Below are positions 1 through 9,943 of a stretch of DNA of 64,000 nt, in pieces (within the stretch, counting starts at the first letter, position 1; the number at the start of each line of letters is the position of its first letter). Both the position numbers and the translations under genes were made by a program. Location of the stretch: contig OY282558.1 in NCBI GenBank assembly GCA_958295665.1, positions 133,724,701-133,788,700 on the forward strand. Direction: 5' to 3'. The stretch comes from Tipula vernalis. Lineage: Eukaryota; Arthropoda; Insecta; Diptera; Tipulidae. The notes below the pieces were generated by a model. It made no database searches. It was not told where the DNA came from and was given only the letters and a program-made list of their open reading frames with translations.

Positions 1-243
1 AATTAAATAAATAGAATTCTGTCTATTAGCCGGTTTTCGTTGAATTTACCGTTCGTAATACTAATATGTTTCTACGTGTTAATAAATAAAAACACATTTA
101 AAAGTGTCGTAAGACCGGTAGCATATTTAGAAATTATAAGAATTAATTAACATTCAACAAAAATTAAAAAAAGTAAAAAAAAAAAAAAAAAGTACTATTT
201 TAAGTTTAATTTTACATACTCTTTGGTATTTGTTTGCTCTTAA

Positions 244-920
244 AGCCGCGGCTACACGAATGGAAAATGTCGACCAATATTGGTCCAATGTGATTTGTAA
301 AATGTTGGACAAATATTTGTAAAATAAAATTTGACTGTCTACACGATTTGCCCAATGTTCATTTTTCGAATGGCTACCAATGTATAACCAATTTTGGTGG
401 TTTATATATTGATATTTATCACTAGTTGTCACTACTAGTCATACATTAATTACGATATCTCCCACAAGATAGAAGCCAATGCAAACATATTGCTTTAAAT
501 GCACTTCGAGCTTATTTTTATGTTGACAGTGTTTTAAATCCCAAATTTCGGGATAATTTTGATATAAATTTATAAATTCTAGCACAAACTCAGGCGACCA
601 GTCAGATTCCATTTTGGATTTATTTGTTTATAAATAATAAAATATAATGACATCTACAGTTGTATTTAGTGACATCTGCCGTTAAGTATTCAAAAATACA
701 TTTTTTCTCACCATTCGTGTAGACGAAGTACCAATATACACTCCAACGTTGGTAGTTTCCTTTGATCTTTTTATAAAAACCGCCTATTGAGCGAATGGTT
801 ACCAATGTTGGACCAATATAACCTTCATTTGTATTTGTTATTTTTTTTCTGTCTACACGATTGGTTTTTTGGACAAATCTCCAACGTTGGTCTACATTTT
901 CCATTCGTGTAGCCGCGGCA
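244..920. mobile_element. PIF/Harbinger-type MITE, non-coding
   Basis: A 677-bp element with terminal inverted repeats. Both ends read GCCGCGGCTACACGAATGG inwards, and the match continues for about 39 bases with three mismatches. It is flanked by TAA at 241-243 and TAA at 921-923, the 3-bp TWA-type target duplication typical of PIF/Harbinger transposons. Inside are further copies of the terminal motif: CTACACGAT at about 338 and 853, CATTCGTGTAGAC near 712, and ACCAATGTTGGACCAATA-like words. No transposase is present, so it would depend on an enzyme supplied elsewhere. The superfamily call rests on the target duplication and repeat layout only. Confidence 0.72.
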
Positions 921-923
921 TAA

Positions 924-1329
924 GATACAAATAATACATACAACTGAATAATTTTACTATTTTTAGTGTATTTATTTTCTTATGCACAGATATCGGTTGA
1001 TTTGTAAGCATCGGTTGTATATTTACACCAAAAATTGCTATTATTATGATGGTAATTTTACGCACTTCAACCCTCATTTTTTAGAGTGTATATAATTTTT
1101 TGAGTCTCTCATTTATGTTCGACTAATTGTGTTGTTGTGAACTTACCCAAAATAATTGACAATTTTTTTAGATTTGGCGACATACAAAAAGATTATTATA
1201 ATGCTTAGATGACAATTTACATGATTCCTTACGGTCAGAGTTAAGCTTATGCCAAAATAACAAATAAACTGTGGCCTCTATTCGGTATTTTCACTCGACA
1301 AATTTTTAGTGATAGACAAGAAAATTAAA
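924..1329. other. AT-rich stretch without a gene
   Basis: I see no coding region or clear repeat here. The first 240 bases of the window are likewise featureless AT-rich DNA with an A-run near 170-190. Confidence 0.5.
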
Positions 1330-1830
1330 ATTTTTTAATTCCGACTCAAAGAAAACGCATTGAAGCCAAAAAAAGTTTCAAATTATTTGGAAAATAGTTT
1401 GAGTGGAAGTTTTTAGTTCGTGCATCAATATGGTTAAAGCGGTTTTGTATTTATAGATTAGAAAATGCACTCCACTCATGCAAACGATCAGAAATCTTCG
1501 AAATTTACACAATTACGACAAATTCTTTGAGTGATAATAAAAATACTCCATGTTTTGAAATATTGCAGTTTAGCTTGTACCACGTTACTATCAAGCAAGC
1601 ATTTTTCCGAAATTGTGGGAATTTTTGTAATTTTTCATCGTTTGCGTGAGTGGAGTGTTTTTTCCAATCTAAATACGTATTTAAGCCCATTTTTACCATA
1701 TCGGTGCGACCCGTATGAACTAAGATACAGCGTTTATTACTAAATTCTACTCCAAGTGTTTTCTAAATAATTTCAATTTCCTTTTTCTAATTTTTTTTTT
1801 AGCTTTACTGCGTTTTATTATTTTTAGCCC
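1330..1830. repeat. Long imperfect palindrome (foldback or hairpin), about 500 bp
   Basis: The left arm (about 1350-1540) is matched in reverse complement by the right arm (about 1605-1815). The best block is CACTCCACTCATGCAAACGAT at about 1469-1489 against ATCGTTTGCGTGAGTGGAGTG at about 1639-1659, one mismatch in 21. Outward, matching words continue: GTATTTATAGATTAG against CTAAATACGTATTT, TCAATATGGTTAAA against TTTTACCATATCGG, AAATTATTTGGAAAA against TTTTCTAAATAATTT, and AAAACGCATTGAAG against CTTTACTGCGTTTT. The centre is about 60 bases. The outer limits are judged by eye. Transcribed, it would fold into a long imperfect hairpin; as DNA it may be a decayed foldback element. Confidence 0.65.
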
Positions 1831-3360
1831 GCAGTATATATTTTGTCATTTTAGGTTCACTCCAATTTCGATAAAGATATATCTAGTAAAAGTCTATGTA
1901 TCGTGCAAACCTTGACAAGATAAAAAGTCTTGTTTAGATATTCATATCACACCAGGTCAATTTATGTATAATTCTACCGTCTGAGAATGTTAGGAAACCG
2001 TTGTAAATATCTGTTGTGGCTTATTTGCGCTCCAAATTCTACAATTTTGCAGCCATTGAACCAAAAATATGCTTCGCCTAGCATGCGTTGTCCGATTGTT
2101 TATTTATCCATAATGAAATGGTTATATCATTTAGTATTGAAAATTTTAAATTTTTTTTTGTGTCCGAAGTTTATTTGACTTGACAATGAAAAAGTTTAAT
2201 AAACAATTACTGTATTTGAAATAATTGATTCAAAAAAACTAAATTTATTCCATTTATTTTAATTTAATGTTGCTAATGCTGCTTAATATTAAAAATATTT
2301 TCTTATTTAATTTTTTATTCAAAATGGTTAGTTGCAAAAAGTCAAAACACTATGTACTAGTTTTATGTTTTATTTGTGATGTTGTGTACGATCAACAATA
2401 TATGTTAAGAATACAACTATAGGCAACTTCTTAGAATACGTTGACTTTAGCAAAAATTTCGTTTTGCTCTAATTTATTTTAATTCAACGTTTACACAAGT
2501 TATGAGTATTTCCCATATTTTCAAAAATCATGTAATGCTGGTCACATTTCAAACGAAATCTTTACAAATTAAATTTATTGAAAGCTTTAATATAGAAAAT
2601 CCTAAATTGGATGTTCATTTTTCAATCCTTTTTACTTGTATATCCGAGAAAGGTTATGAACCAATATTAAGCTGTCATTTCTTGATGATAATTTACAATC
2701 GTTATTATTGATTGAAATATGATGGTTTTATTTTGCCTCGTCTTTATTTTAGGTATATGTACCTTGTAATCATTATCCAAACAAAGAATGATAACCAGAT
2801 TAATAAGACGATAAGGTTAAATGGATTTTGTTTGTTTGTGTGTGTTTGTAGATTTCCCAAAAGGGGTTGTATTCGTACGTACAGAAAATACTACGACACA
2901 TTATTGGTCGTATACTTTCTATTGCAGCAAGTAAAACAATCTCTCGTTTAAATTGCGAGATTAAGAAATTTTTCTTATTAGCTACATTTATTTGAAAACG
3001 TTGGAATTTTGTTTACCTTTCAGTTGAAGTATTTAAAAAATTACAAAATTAATTCTAGCATTACGAAAGTCAAATCAATAATGGGTGTTAAAATTGGTTT
3101 TATCGAACTGACTCCTAAAACTGACTCCTCTTTTGATCGAAAGTTTTTGGTTCGTTTGTTCTCCAAACTAAAGATTCGTCGTTTCATAAAAAATATTCAC
3201 AATCATATTTTATTGTTTAAACGTTTTCCTCTTCTCAGTTGAAGCTTTTCGAGTCTAACAGTCTGATCCTTAAATTAAATGCTTTCTATGTGTTGGATAA
3301 TCGAAATAAGAGTACACTGTTGTGAATATCTGATGGAATCGCTCGGAGTTAAATAGTTCT
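1831..3360. other. AT-rich stretch without a recognised gene
   Basis: Only short open frames (the longest about 80 codons) with no recognisable motif. One frame at 2502-2951 is interrupted by a stop and looks like chance. No RNA gene or tandem repeat was recognised. Confidence 0.5.
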
Positions 3361-3364
3361 TAAT

Positions 3365-3965
3365 CTAAGGGTGGTGGAATACTTGTTGCTGTACCAACTG
3401 TAGAACTATTATTTGAGAAGCTGAACGTCTTGAATTAGGGGCTTGACGTGTATCCTAGATATACACAGTGTTTGTTTAATATTTCATACTCTGATTTTGG
3501 GGGCTTTAATTTACTTAGGTTCAAATAGGCATATAATATGATGGTAGGACTATGTCATATCTTCTAATGTTACATCAACTGCCGTAACCTCATTTATTGA
3601 TCCCCTGTTATCTTATGGATTTTTGGATTTAATTTTTACAAATTCGATAAATTTATATACGGTAATTGAAGCGTCGTTCCTTATATATTGTTTGTGATGT
3701 TAACCATAGCTCGATGGAGATCAATCTGAACCAATCGGAACTTTTACTGTTTAATTCAATTAAAAATATGATGTGCAGATTTTGATAACCTGATTTTAAT
3801 GAGTTAGATCATAATGTCCAACTATTTCATAGAATTTTGTTTAATGGTATTAAAAGATTCGTTCCAATTTCTGTAATGAAGAATAATTATAATAATCCTC
3901 CGTAGTTTGATAAACGTTTGATTAATTTGGGTAATTTCAAGAAGACCTCTATGGGGTTTGCTAGT
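3365..3965 (+). pseudogene. Jockey-like non-LTR retrotransposon, endonuclease domain remnant (5' part of a split element)
   Basis: Broken frames on the plus strand carry words of the APE-type endonuclease of jockey/CR1-like elements: GGGILVAV near 3370, LHQLP near 3575, and a clear LDLIFTNSINLYTVIEA stretch at about 3622-3672, matching the family's LDLVFTN..LYTV.EA block. After it comes the linker toward the reverse transcriptase (FVPISVMKNNYNNPP, about 3858-3905, then FDKRLINL). Stops and frame changes make it non-functional. The linker resumes at 6536 and again at 8145, so this is one element opened by later insertions. Jockey and CR1-like clades cannot be separated from these pieces. Confidence 0.7.
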
Positions 3966-4113
3966 TCCTTTATCAGGTGCCTCCCCAAAAATTTGCACAC
4001 CCAAGCTAAATTAGGACAGCATATGCCGATGTCTGCATGGCTAAAGGGATGCTTAGTCATTAGTATGCGAACTCCGAATTTAGCCACATTCGGTTTTAAA
4101 CCATAGCCTTCCT

Positions 4114-5160
4114 ATGAAAACGCAGGGCTCTGTCATAAGTGACCGTTATTGCTCGCGCTACTCGTGGGAACAAAAAATGGATTCTAATACGCAAGAAGCA
4201 AATAAATCTAATGAAAGTTATGCCTCTCCAACAGCATCAAAACAAGAGGCTGGAGCAATGCTAAGATTAGAACCTAGCACAGCAATCAAAGAGGGAAGCC
4301 AGCCAAAAGCGACCGACAGTCAAGTATGTAATGGAAGGTCGGCACACACGTGACTCGAGCAACTGAGCAGCCCCAAACTACCCGACCGGACAGGAAAAGA
4401 GGTAGGAATCCCGTAAGCCAACTGGCGAAAATGACATTTGGGTTGCAGTCGTTCATAAAAGGAAAAAGCGATTAAATAAACGCCCTTCCAACACAGGTGA
4501 AGTAGCTGAGGTGAGTCCCGCAGAAGAGGGAGTAACATCTAGAAATCAAACTAGGAGGATAAAGAAGAAGACACGAAGGAAACGTCGGAAGGAGAAAACA
4601 AAGAGCAGCTTGGTTGTATAGTCAAAAAAGGCCGGGTAAGACGTATGCTTACGAGTTGTATGCCATTCGTGGCAATGCATCCCCGGATAGCGAGGAAACG
4701 GAAACTCGGCAAATTAGAAAGACAGCTGATGGAGTCCTGCTAGAGCTGGGTCGCTGCAAGGTCCCTATCATGTTGCAAGAAATCATACACGAGGTCTGAG
4801 GATTCATACCGCGTCTGAAGACAGAGGTTTTGAACATGGACAGTCTCACGACGGATGAAGAGATCAAGACGGCAGTCGGACACGAATTTGAGGTGGAGGC
4901 AGTCGGACGCGACTCTGGATAAGCACGGACAAAGAAGCGGTCATTGAACTGAACGAATGTGCCGCCTTAAAGTTACTGGAAAAGGGGACATTGAAGATCG
5001 GTTGAGTTCTCGGGAGAGTCAGGAGAAGATTGGAAATCCTGAAATATTATAGATGTCTTGGATACAGTCACATTAGGTGAAACTGTGAGGGCCTCGATCG
5101 AGGTGGTAGTTGCTGGAAGTGCGGTAACGATAGACATAAGGCGATAGAGTTTACTTCCGA
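4114..5160 (+). pseudogene. R1-like ORF1 (gag-like) remnant with CCHC zinc knuckles
   Basis: Several short frames lie head to tail, including one at 4114-4353 and one at 4614-4799. The recognisable part is at about 5045-5155, where one frame reads RCLGYSHIR, a stop, NCEGLDRGGSCWKCGNDRHK: two closely spaced CCHC-type knuckles as in R1-clade ORF1 proteins, which bind element RNA in the ribonucleoprotein particle. In-frame stops show it is dead. The part before 4900 is assigned only by position and shared GC-rich composition. Confidence 0.6.
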
Positions 5161-5328
5161 ACCGAAGCGTTCGCTATGTGAAGAGATTTCCGTTTCAAGT
5201 AAATATGAACTGATGTAGGGCTGCGGATGGTCTATTGACTCAGCTACTTTGTGAGATGGAAGCTCAGATAGTGATCGTTCGCGAGCAATACCGAGACAGG
5301 AACCTCCTGATCTGGTTTTCATATCGCC

Positions 5329-5889
5329 TTGGCACTGCGGCAATATGGGTGGTTGACGACCATTGCGCGGGCAACGGATATGTTTGGGTTAGAAGTCGGG
5401 GCACTACGGTCTTTAGTGTATACCTCTCACCGAATGACGCAATCAGGGAGTTTTGTTCTAAGCTTGAACACGGGCTCAGTCCCCACATATCGAAGACCTC
5501 CTGGCTTCGGAAATTCCATTACCGATATATCATTGGTGTCATCAAGGCTGGCATTTAATGTAGTGGACTGGAGAGTGACGGAGGACTACACGTGTAGTGA
5601 TCATAACTACATCACCTTTATCGTGCTCGATGATAGACCGGCACACCGAATGAGAATCCAAGACTCACGTGGCTCGAATACGAGTATGTTGGAGGGAGAA
5701 GTATTGGTTACGTTTTTGGAGGCAAACCTTGGAAATGGTTGCAACGCAGCAATGCCTCGGAGAAAAGGTTGGAACGGAAGGCGGCAGCCCTACTGCTGTA
5801 CGGACGAAATAGCGGAACTTAGGAGGAACACCCCGAAATTCAAGTGGAAGGGTGATAAAGAAAGAGCTCGGTATAGCCATACGGGCTAG
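5329..5889 (+). pseudogene. R1-like APE-type endonuclease, C-terminal part
   Basis: An open frame whose middle section carries the signature of R1-clade endonucleases: NTGSVPTYRRPPGF followed by SITDISLVSSRLA, WRVTEDYTCSDHNYI. The SDH triplet near 5600 is the conserved catalytic C-terminal motif of the exonuclease-endonuclease-phosphatase fold that nicks target DNA. The N-terminal motifs (the catalytic Glu and the GDFN box) are not in this frame, so the domain is incomplete or frameshifted. Downstream of about 5720 the frame diverges and no reverse transcriptase motif follows. Confidence 0.7.
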
Positions 5890-5929
5890 TAAGGTATGAT
5901 GTTGCCAGGATATCTGCCTAAAAGGCTAA

Positions 5930-6020
5930 CAGTTAAGGTACTAGGGTTCTAGGTAACATGAGGTACTAGGTACTAGGTACCATGAGGTACTAGGTACTAA
6001 TGTACTAGGTACCATGAGGG
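5930..6020. repeat. Short tandem repeat of GGTACTA / GGTACCATGA units
   Basis: About 90 bases built from repeated GGTACTAG and GGTACCATGAG words. It lies within the R1-like remnant where the reverse transcriptase is missing and may mark the deletion point. Confidence 0.75.
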
Positions 6021-6309
6021 GTTATGCAACTCAATGGATGCAATGATGATGCAAAACATCGTAATACACTGTTCCCAACACATGCCTTGAAGGCAGAGGA
6101 GGATACTCCCTACACTTGTTGGCACAGGAGCGACGGGAGATATACATATCTGCTGAGCGCGCATATAAGAAAGAAGGAGGCTGTAGCCAGAGCTAGGGGT
6201 CGAGACTATGGAGGCATGAAAACGTTGATGGGTGACGACATATAAGGGCGGATGGCCGGTTAGACTGATCAAGGTCCTTCGTTCATGAAAGCTGAGCTCC
6301 CTTCAGTGT

Positions 6310-6531
6310 TTGTTCTGCTCGGATGAGCGGGACGATGAGTGTCACACTTTATTCGGGTGCGATGGATTCTCGATGGAGCCGAGGCGGCTCACTTCATTAG
6401 TAGGGGAGGTAACGCCGGACACAGTAGTGGAAGTAATGCTCCAGTCGGAAGAGTCATTGAGGGCAGTAGCATATCGTATATCGGAAGAAATTATATCGGA
6501 AATTGAAAAGAGCCAACAATGCTTCAGTTAA
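6310..6531 (+). pseudogene. R1-like ORF2 extreme C-terminus
   Basis: A 73-codon open frame reading DERDDECHTLFGCDGF, then EVTPDTVVEVMLQSEESLRAV. This is the zinc-finger-like tail and terminal helix of R1-clade ORF2 proteins (typically C..C.....DDAEHTFF.C..., GE.TP.NIVEVML). The upstream ORF2 is deleted or scrambled. It ends only a few bases before the jockey-like sequence resumes. Confidence 0.68.
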
Positions 6532-6535
6532 ATTG

Positions 6536-6594
6536 GCCTTTTCGTCTTTATCTAATGAATTTGATTGCATGCATAAAATAGCTTATAAGAACTA
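6536..6594 (+). pseudogene. Jockey-like element, linker fragment left of the Tc1 insertion
   Basis: The frame KLAFSSLSNEFDCMHKIAYKNY belongs to the endonuclease-reverse transcriptase linker of a jockey-like ORF2 (family pattern F..LR.EF..LHK..Y..YI). It breaks off at the TA target of the Tc1 element and resumes at 8145; across the empty site the codons run AAG AAC TAT ATC AAT AAG without loss. Confidence 0.7.
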
Positions 6595-6861
6595 CACTTG
6601 GGTGCAAAAAATTCGCACATTGATAAATTTTCACCAAAATTTCAAAAATATCAAAAAATCCAATGTTTGTTTCATTTTCTTGAATGCAGATTCAAAGTCT
6701 ATTTCAACACCTATCCAGTGGTACCATTTTTGTTCTTATACCGTGTAAACAAATTGATTTTTGAGGTCAACATCTGAAGCCCACGTTTTTTGTGAATTTA
6801 TCAGCACTCCATTAGTGGTAAAAATCGAATTAAAGCATGGAAATCAGCAAACACAATTTTA

Positions 6862-7737
6862 TTAATAAGAAGTATTCCCTCCTCTAGCCCAAATGACAGC
6901 TTCCATTCGATATTTCATCGATTTCACCAAATCTTGAGGTATCGCCTCCCATTTCTCTGCGATCGCCTGTTGCAGCTCCTGGAGACTCGTTGAAATAACA
7001 TCTATAGCTCGAACCATTTTTTTCAGCTCGTCCCATAAATGTTCGATGGGATTGAGGTCCGGGCTTCGAGCTAGCCACTCCATATCAGGCATATCCACCT
7101 CTTAAAAGTACTGGTAAACTATACCAGCCGTATGTGGTCTCGCATTATCCTGCATTAACACGAAGTTTTCACCAATAAAAGCGGCAAAAGGTACGACGTA
7201 GTCCTCGAGTACTTCCTCAATGTACCGTTGAGAATGGCCAGTATTCGCTCCGGAGCTGAACACAAGATCTGTCTTCGCCTCCAATGACATGCCTCCGCAG
7301 GACAGGTATTAACCACGGCCATATGAGACTCGTTCTTCAATGCAACAATGTGCAAATCGCTCTCCTGGTGTTCTATACACTCTGTCTCGCCCATCGTTGC
7401 CTTGTTATCATATCCTGCACTCGTTAGAGAATATGACTGTTCTCCATTGTTCTTCTGTCCAATCCAAATGCTCTCGAGCGAACTGAAGGCGGGCTCGCCG
7501 GTGGGCTGGGGTCATTTTCAGCCCGTTTTGTGTTCTGTGTGCAGTCAGATTACCTTGTTGAAGTCGCCTTCTAACTGTCCACCGACTGAATTCGGATTCA
7601 CGAACTTCTTGGAGCCGCTGTCCTAGTTAAACTGCATTCAAATGGCGATTTCGCAGCGAAGTAGTCACAATAAAGCAGTCATCACGCTGTGTTATAGAAC
7701 AAGGTCCGCCAGATCCTTGTCGCCGTCTGAAGCCGAA
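6862..7737 (-). pseudogene. Tc1-family DDE transposase, N-terminally truncated and frameshifted
   Basis: Reading the minus strand from 7737 downward: an HTH-type stretch (GGPCSITQRDDCFIVTTSLRN, about 7650-7715), VRRRLQQGNL and DWTEEQWRTVIFSNE (about 7440), GRDRVYRTPGERF (about 7370-7400), LMQDNARPHTA with the second catalytic Asp (about 7130-7160), and WLARSPDLNPIEHLWDELKK with the third acidic residue (about 7020-7080). This is the DD34E architecture of Tc1 transposases. Stops and frame shifts break it between about 7100 and 7630, and the first DNA-binding helices are absent because the sequence switches at about 7737 to an inverted copy of the element's own 3' end. Confidence 0.85.
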
Positions 7738-7906
7738 ATTATGTGACGAGCTGAAAAAAGGAATTCGAGCCAGAGATGTTGTTTCAACAAGTCTCCAGGA
7801 GCGGCAGCAAGCGATCGCAGAGGAACGAGTGGCGATACCTAAAGATTTGGTGAAAACTTTGTTAAAATCAATTAAACATCGATTGGAAGCTGTCATTCGG
7901 GCTGAT
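7738..7906 (+). pseudogene. Second, inverted copy of the Tc1 transposase C-terminus
   Basis: On the plus strand the frame reads LCDELKKGIRARDVVSTSL, then ERQQAIAEERVAIPKDLVK and HRLEAVI. This is the same C-terminal region as on the minus strand at 6885-7040 but diverged from it. Divergence between the arms suggests the right arm came from a different family member, or that the palindrome is old. Confidence 0.8.
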
Positions 7907-8144
7907 TTACATGTTTTAATTCGATTTTTACCACTAATGGAGTGCTGATAAATTCACAAAAACGTGCACTTCAGATGTTGACCTCAAAAATCACTTTGTT
8001 GGCATGGTATAAGTATAAAAATGGTACCACTGGGTTGGTGTTGAAATAGACTTTGAACCTGCATTCAAGAAAGTTAAACAAATATTAGATTGTTTGATAT
8101 TTTGGAAAATTTATCAATGTGCGAAATTTTTGCACCCAAATGTA

Positions 8145-8935
8145 TATCAATAAGGTTCAATACGGTTGGAAATTATATCCCAAATCGTATTGGAACTTTA
8201 TTCAAACCATAGGAGGAAAACATGCGGTCTTCCATCTACAACGTCTTACAATAATGTTACTGGTAATAATTCCGTATATATAACCAACTTATTTGGTTCT
8301 TTCTTCCAAAATCATTATAGACTGGACAATGTTGATAAGGGAACCTTTGCGAATATAACATAATATATAGTATATTTACCACCTTGGGTACACTTCAGCC
8401 AGTTAAAAGAAGGCTGTAGTCCAGATGGATCAAGATTCCTAAAAAAACTTGGTTATTAGCTGGCTTTTCAATCACTTTCGTCGGGAATTTTTTTAACTGT
8501 CTGGAAATCTTCCCATATCGCTCCTATTTTCAACTCCGGTAATACGAACGATGTCTCTAATTAAAGAGGCATTTCTATACTGTCAGCAATCCCTAAATAA
8601 TTCGAATCAATTGTTTGTTACCACATGTATTTCAGATATATCTGATTTTCATATATATCTGACAAGCAAGATGAATTTTTCCATGGTAGATCTAACATGT
8701 CGAACTTAACAGAATTTTCGAAACATACTTTGGAGTTGATTGAGATTAAGGCTGAACTTGACGTCATATATATTGACTTTAGCAAGACGATTGACTCGAT
8801 CAACCACCTATTGGATTGGAAAAATTAAAATCTTTTGGCATTGCTCTTAATTTGATAAAATGGATTAATTCTTACCTTACTGAAAGCGCGCGTATGATAA
8901 ATCAGACATCTGTTGTTGTTCGCTTATTGGCTTAG
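8145..8935 (+). pseudogene. Jockey-like non-LTR retrotransposon, reverse transcriptase N-terminal half
   Basis: Continues the element left at 6594. The linker reads YINKVQYGWKLYPKSYWNFI, then RKTCGLPSTTSYNNV (about 8216-8262) and NLFGSFF. The reverse transcriptase follows: CSPDG (about 8420), VWKSSHIAPIFNSGNTNDVS (about 8497-8560), RGISILSAIPK (about 8563-8595), and ELDVIYIDFSKTIDSINH near 8757-8810, the A-motif block (family: vyTDFSKAFD.vnH). The second half of the polymerase, including YADD, is missing; Bel-Pao sequence on the other strand starts at about 8945. Frame shifts show decay. Confidence 0.8.
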
Positions 8936-8986
8936 ATTTGAAATACTTTACAAATTTTCGTACGACTTTCCAAAATCTTGGCTTTA

Positions 8987-9223
8987 TCAAACAAATATGC
9001 TCAGCAATAATGTGGCTTCAGCATGATGATGTTTAACGTGGCTTTCTTCAATCATTTTGCGGACTAGTAAAGACTTCGATGGTAATATAATTGGATGTTT
9101 GATGTTGTAATAAATTGCTGCACGTGAGAGTCTTCCACCAATTCTAAATACCCCATGTACGTCGATGAATGTATTTAAACAAAGTAAACTTGATGATTTA
9201 CCAATTTCTCGTACCTTATTCAA
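8987..9223 (-). pseudogene. Bel-Pao integrase H2C2 zinc-domain region
   Basis: The frame contains VHGVFRIGGRLSRA and IKHPIILPSKSLLVRKMIEE, followed by SHVKHHHAEAT. This is the integrase H2C2 domain block of Bel-Pao pol (family: LRVGGRL..A.L....HPIILP..H....LI...H....H.G). The catalytic core that should follow is missing. Confidence 0.8.
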
Positions 9224-9493
9224 ATTTTTGATTTCAATGATAAAAGATTCACCTTGGACCTTCTTTCAGATTTCGATTTCAGCTCGTATTACATCGGTTG
9301 AAGTTATTGTTGGATTTCGCAAATGCTTTGGTGTTCGTATAACTTCAGAAAACTTCAAAACTGCAGCTATAGCTTTCACTATTTTGAAGAAACTAGAAAC
9401 ACGCTCTTCTACTTGTATGATAACATCGTTACGATCTGAAATGGTAACCAGACATTTTTACAGCTTCTTCACTTTTAAAATTTTCAGAATGAA

Positions 9494-9928
9494 TTAACGA
9501 TTGTATCGGCCAATCATTACTTGCAATATGTAACCACTGAGGGCCATGCCACCATAAATTCGACTGTTTCGGTTGGGTTGGAGTTGTTCCTCGAGATAAT
9601 CAGCTACATTCTCGTTTCCAGCAACATGATTCCAATGATTTCGTCTATACAGCTCCAATATCACTGACAAACGGTTATTGACGAAGATGTCACCTTTCGC
9701 AGGATAGTTTGATAACCATCTGAGTACTACGGGGGAATCAGTCCACGCATATATTGATTTAATTTCAACACCAATTTCGTCTTGCACTTCCTTCATCAAC
9801 CTGGATAATAGCACCGCTGCACACAATTCGAGTCTCGGAATTTTTGTTAGTGGGTTCGTGGGAGCCACTTTTGACTTGCTCGTATATAACGATACCTTAT
9901 CTCTCCCTTCGAAATTAGTCACCTTCAC
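9494..9928 (-). pseudogene. Bel-Pao RNase H domain
   Basis: A 144-codon frame with IPRLELCAAVLLSRLMKEV, the E of which is a catalytic residue, then IYAWTDSPVVLRWLS with a catalytic Asp, and NHVAGNENVADY with the C-terminal Asp. The order and spacing match the RNase H of Bel-Pao pol, which removes RNA from the RNA-DNA hybrid in reverse transcription. It is separated from the upstream RT frame by stops. Confidence 0.85.
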
Positions 9929-9943
9929 ATAGATACATGCACC

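Larger units (their letters stand above)
4100..6535 (+). mobile_element. R1-like non-LTR retrotransposon remnant lacking its reverse transcriptase core
   Basis: Base composition becomes GC-richer from about 3960 to 6530, unlike the neighbours. In order it holds a degenerate gag-like ORF1 with CCHC knuckles (about 5045-5155), an endonuclease C-terminal half (about 5329-5720) and the extreme C-terminus of an R1-type ORF2 (6310-6531). The reverse transcriptase expected between the last two is missing; that interval holds a short tandem repeat and unrecognisable sequence. It interrupts a jockey-like element (left part ends about 3960, right part resumes about 6536). No target duplication or poly-A tail was found, so its exact ends are uncertain. 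Confidence 0.72.
6595..8142 (-). mobile_element. Tc1-family DNA transposon with unusually long inverted arms
   Basis: A 1548-bp element flanked by TA at 6593-6594 and 8143-8144. Both tips read CA(C/T)TTGGGTGCAAAAA inwards. The inverted match is not limited to a terminal repeat: it runs about 400 bases on each side (about 6595-7035 and 7738-8142) and includes the C-terminal transposase codons, so both ends carry the same 3' end of the element in opposite orientation. The remaining transposase lies on the minus strand between the arms and lacks its N-terminus. It is inserted in a jockey-like element. Confidence 0.88.

Noticed and set aside
5068..5880. Minus-strand frames across the R1-like endonuclease
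   Set aside because: They are shadows of the plus-strand frame that carries the family motifs.
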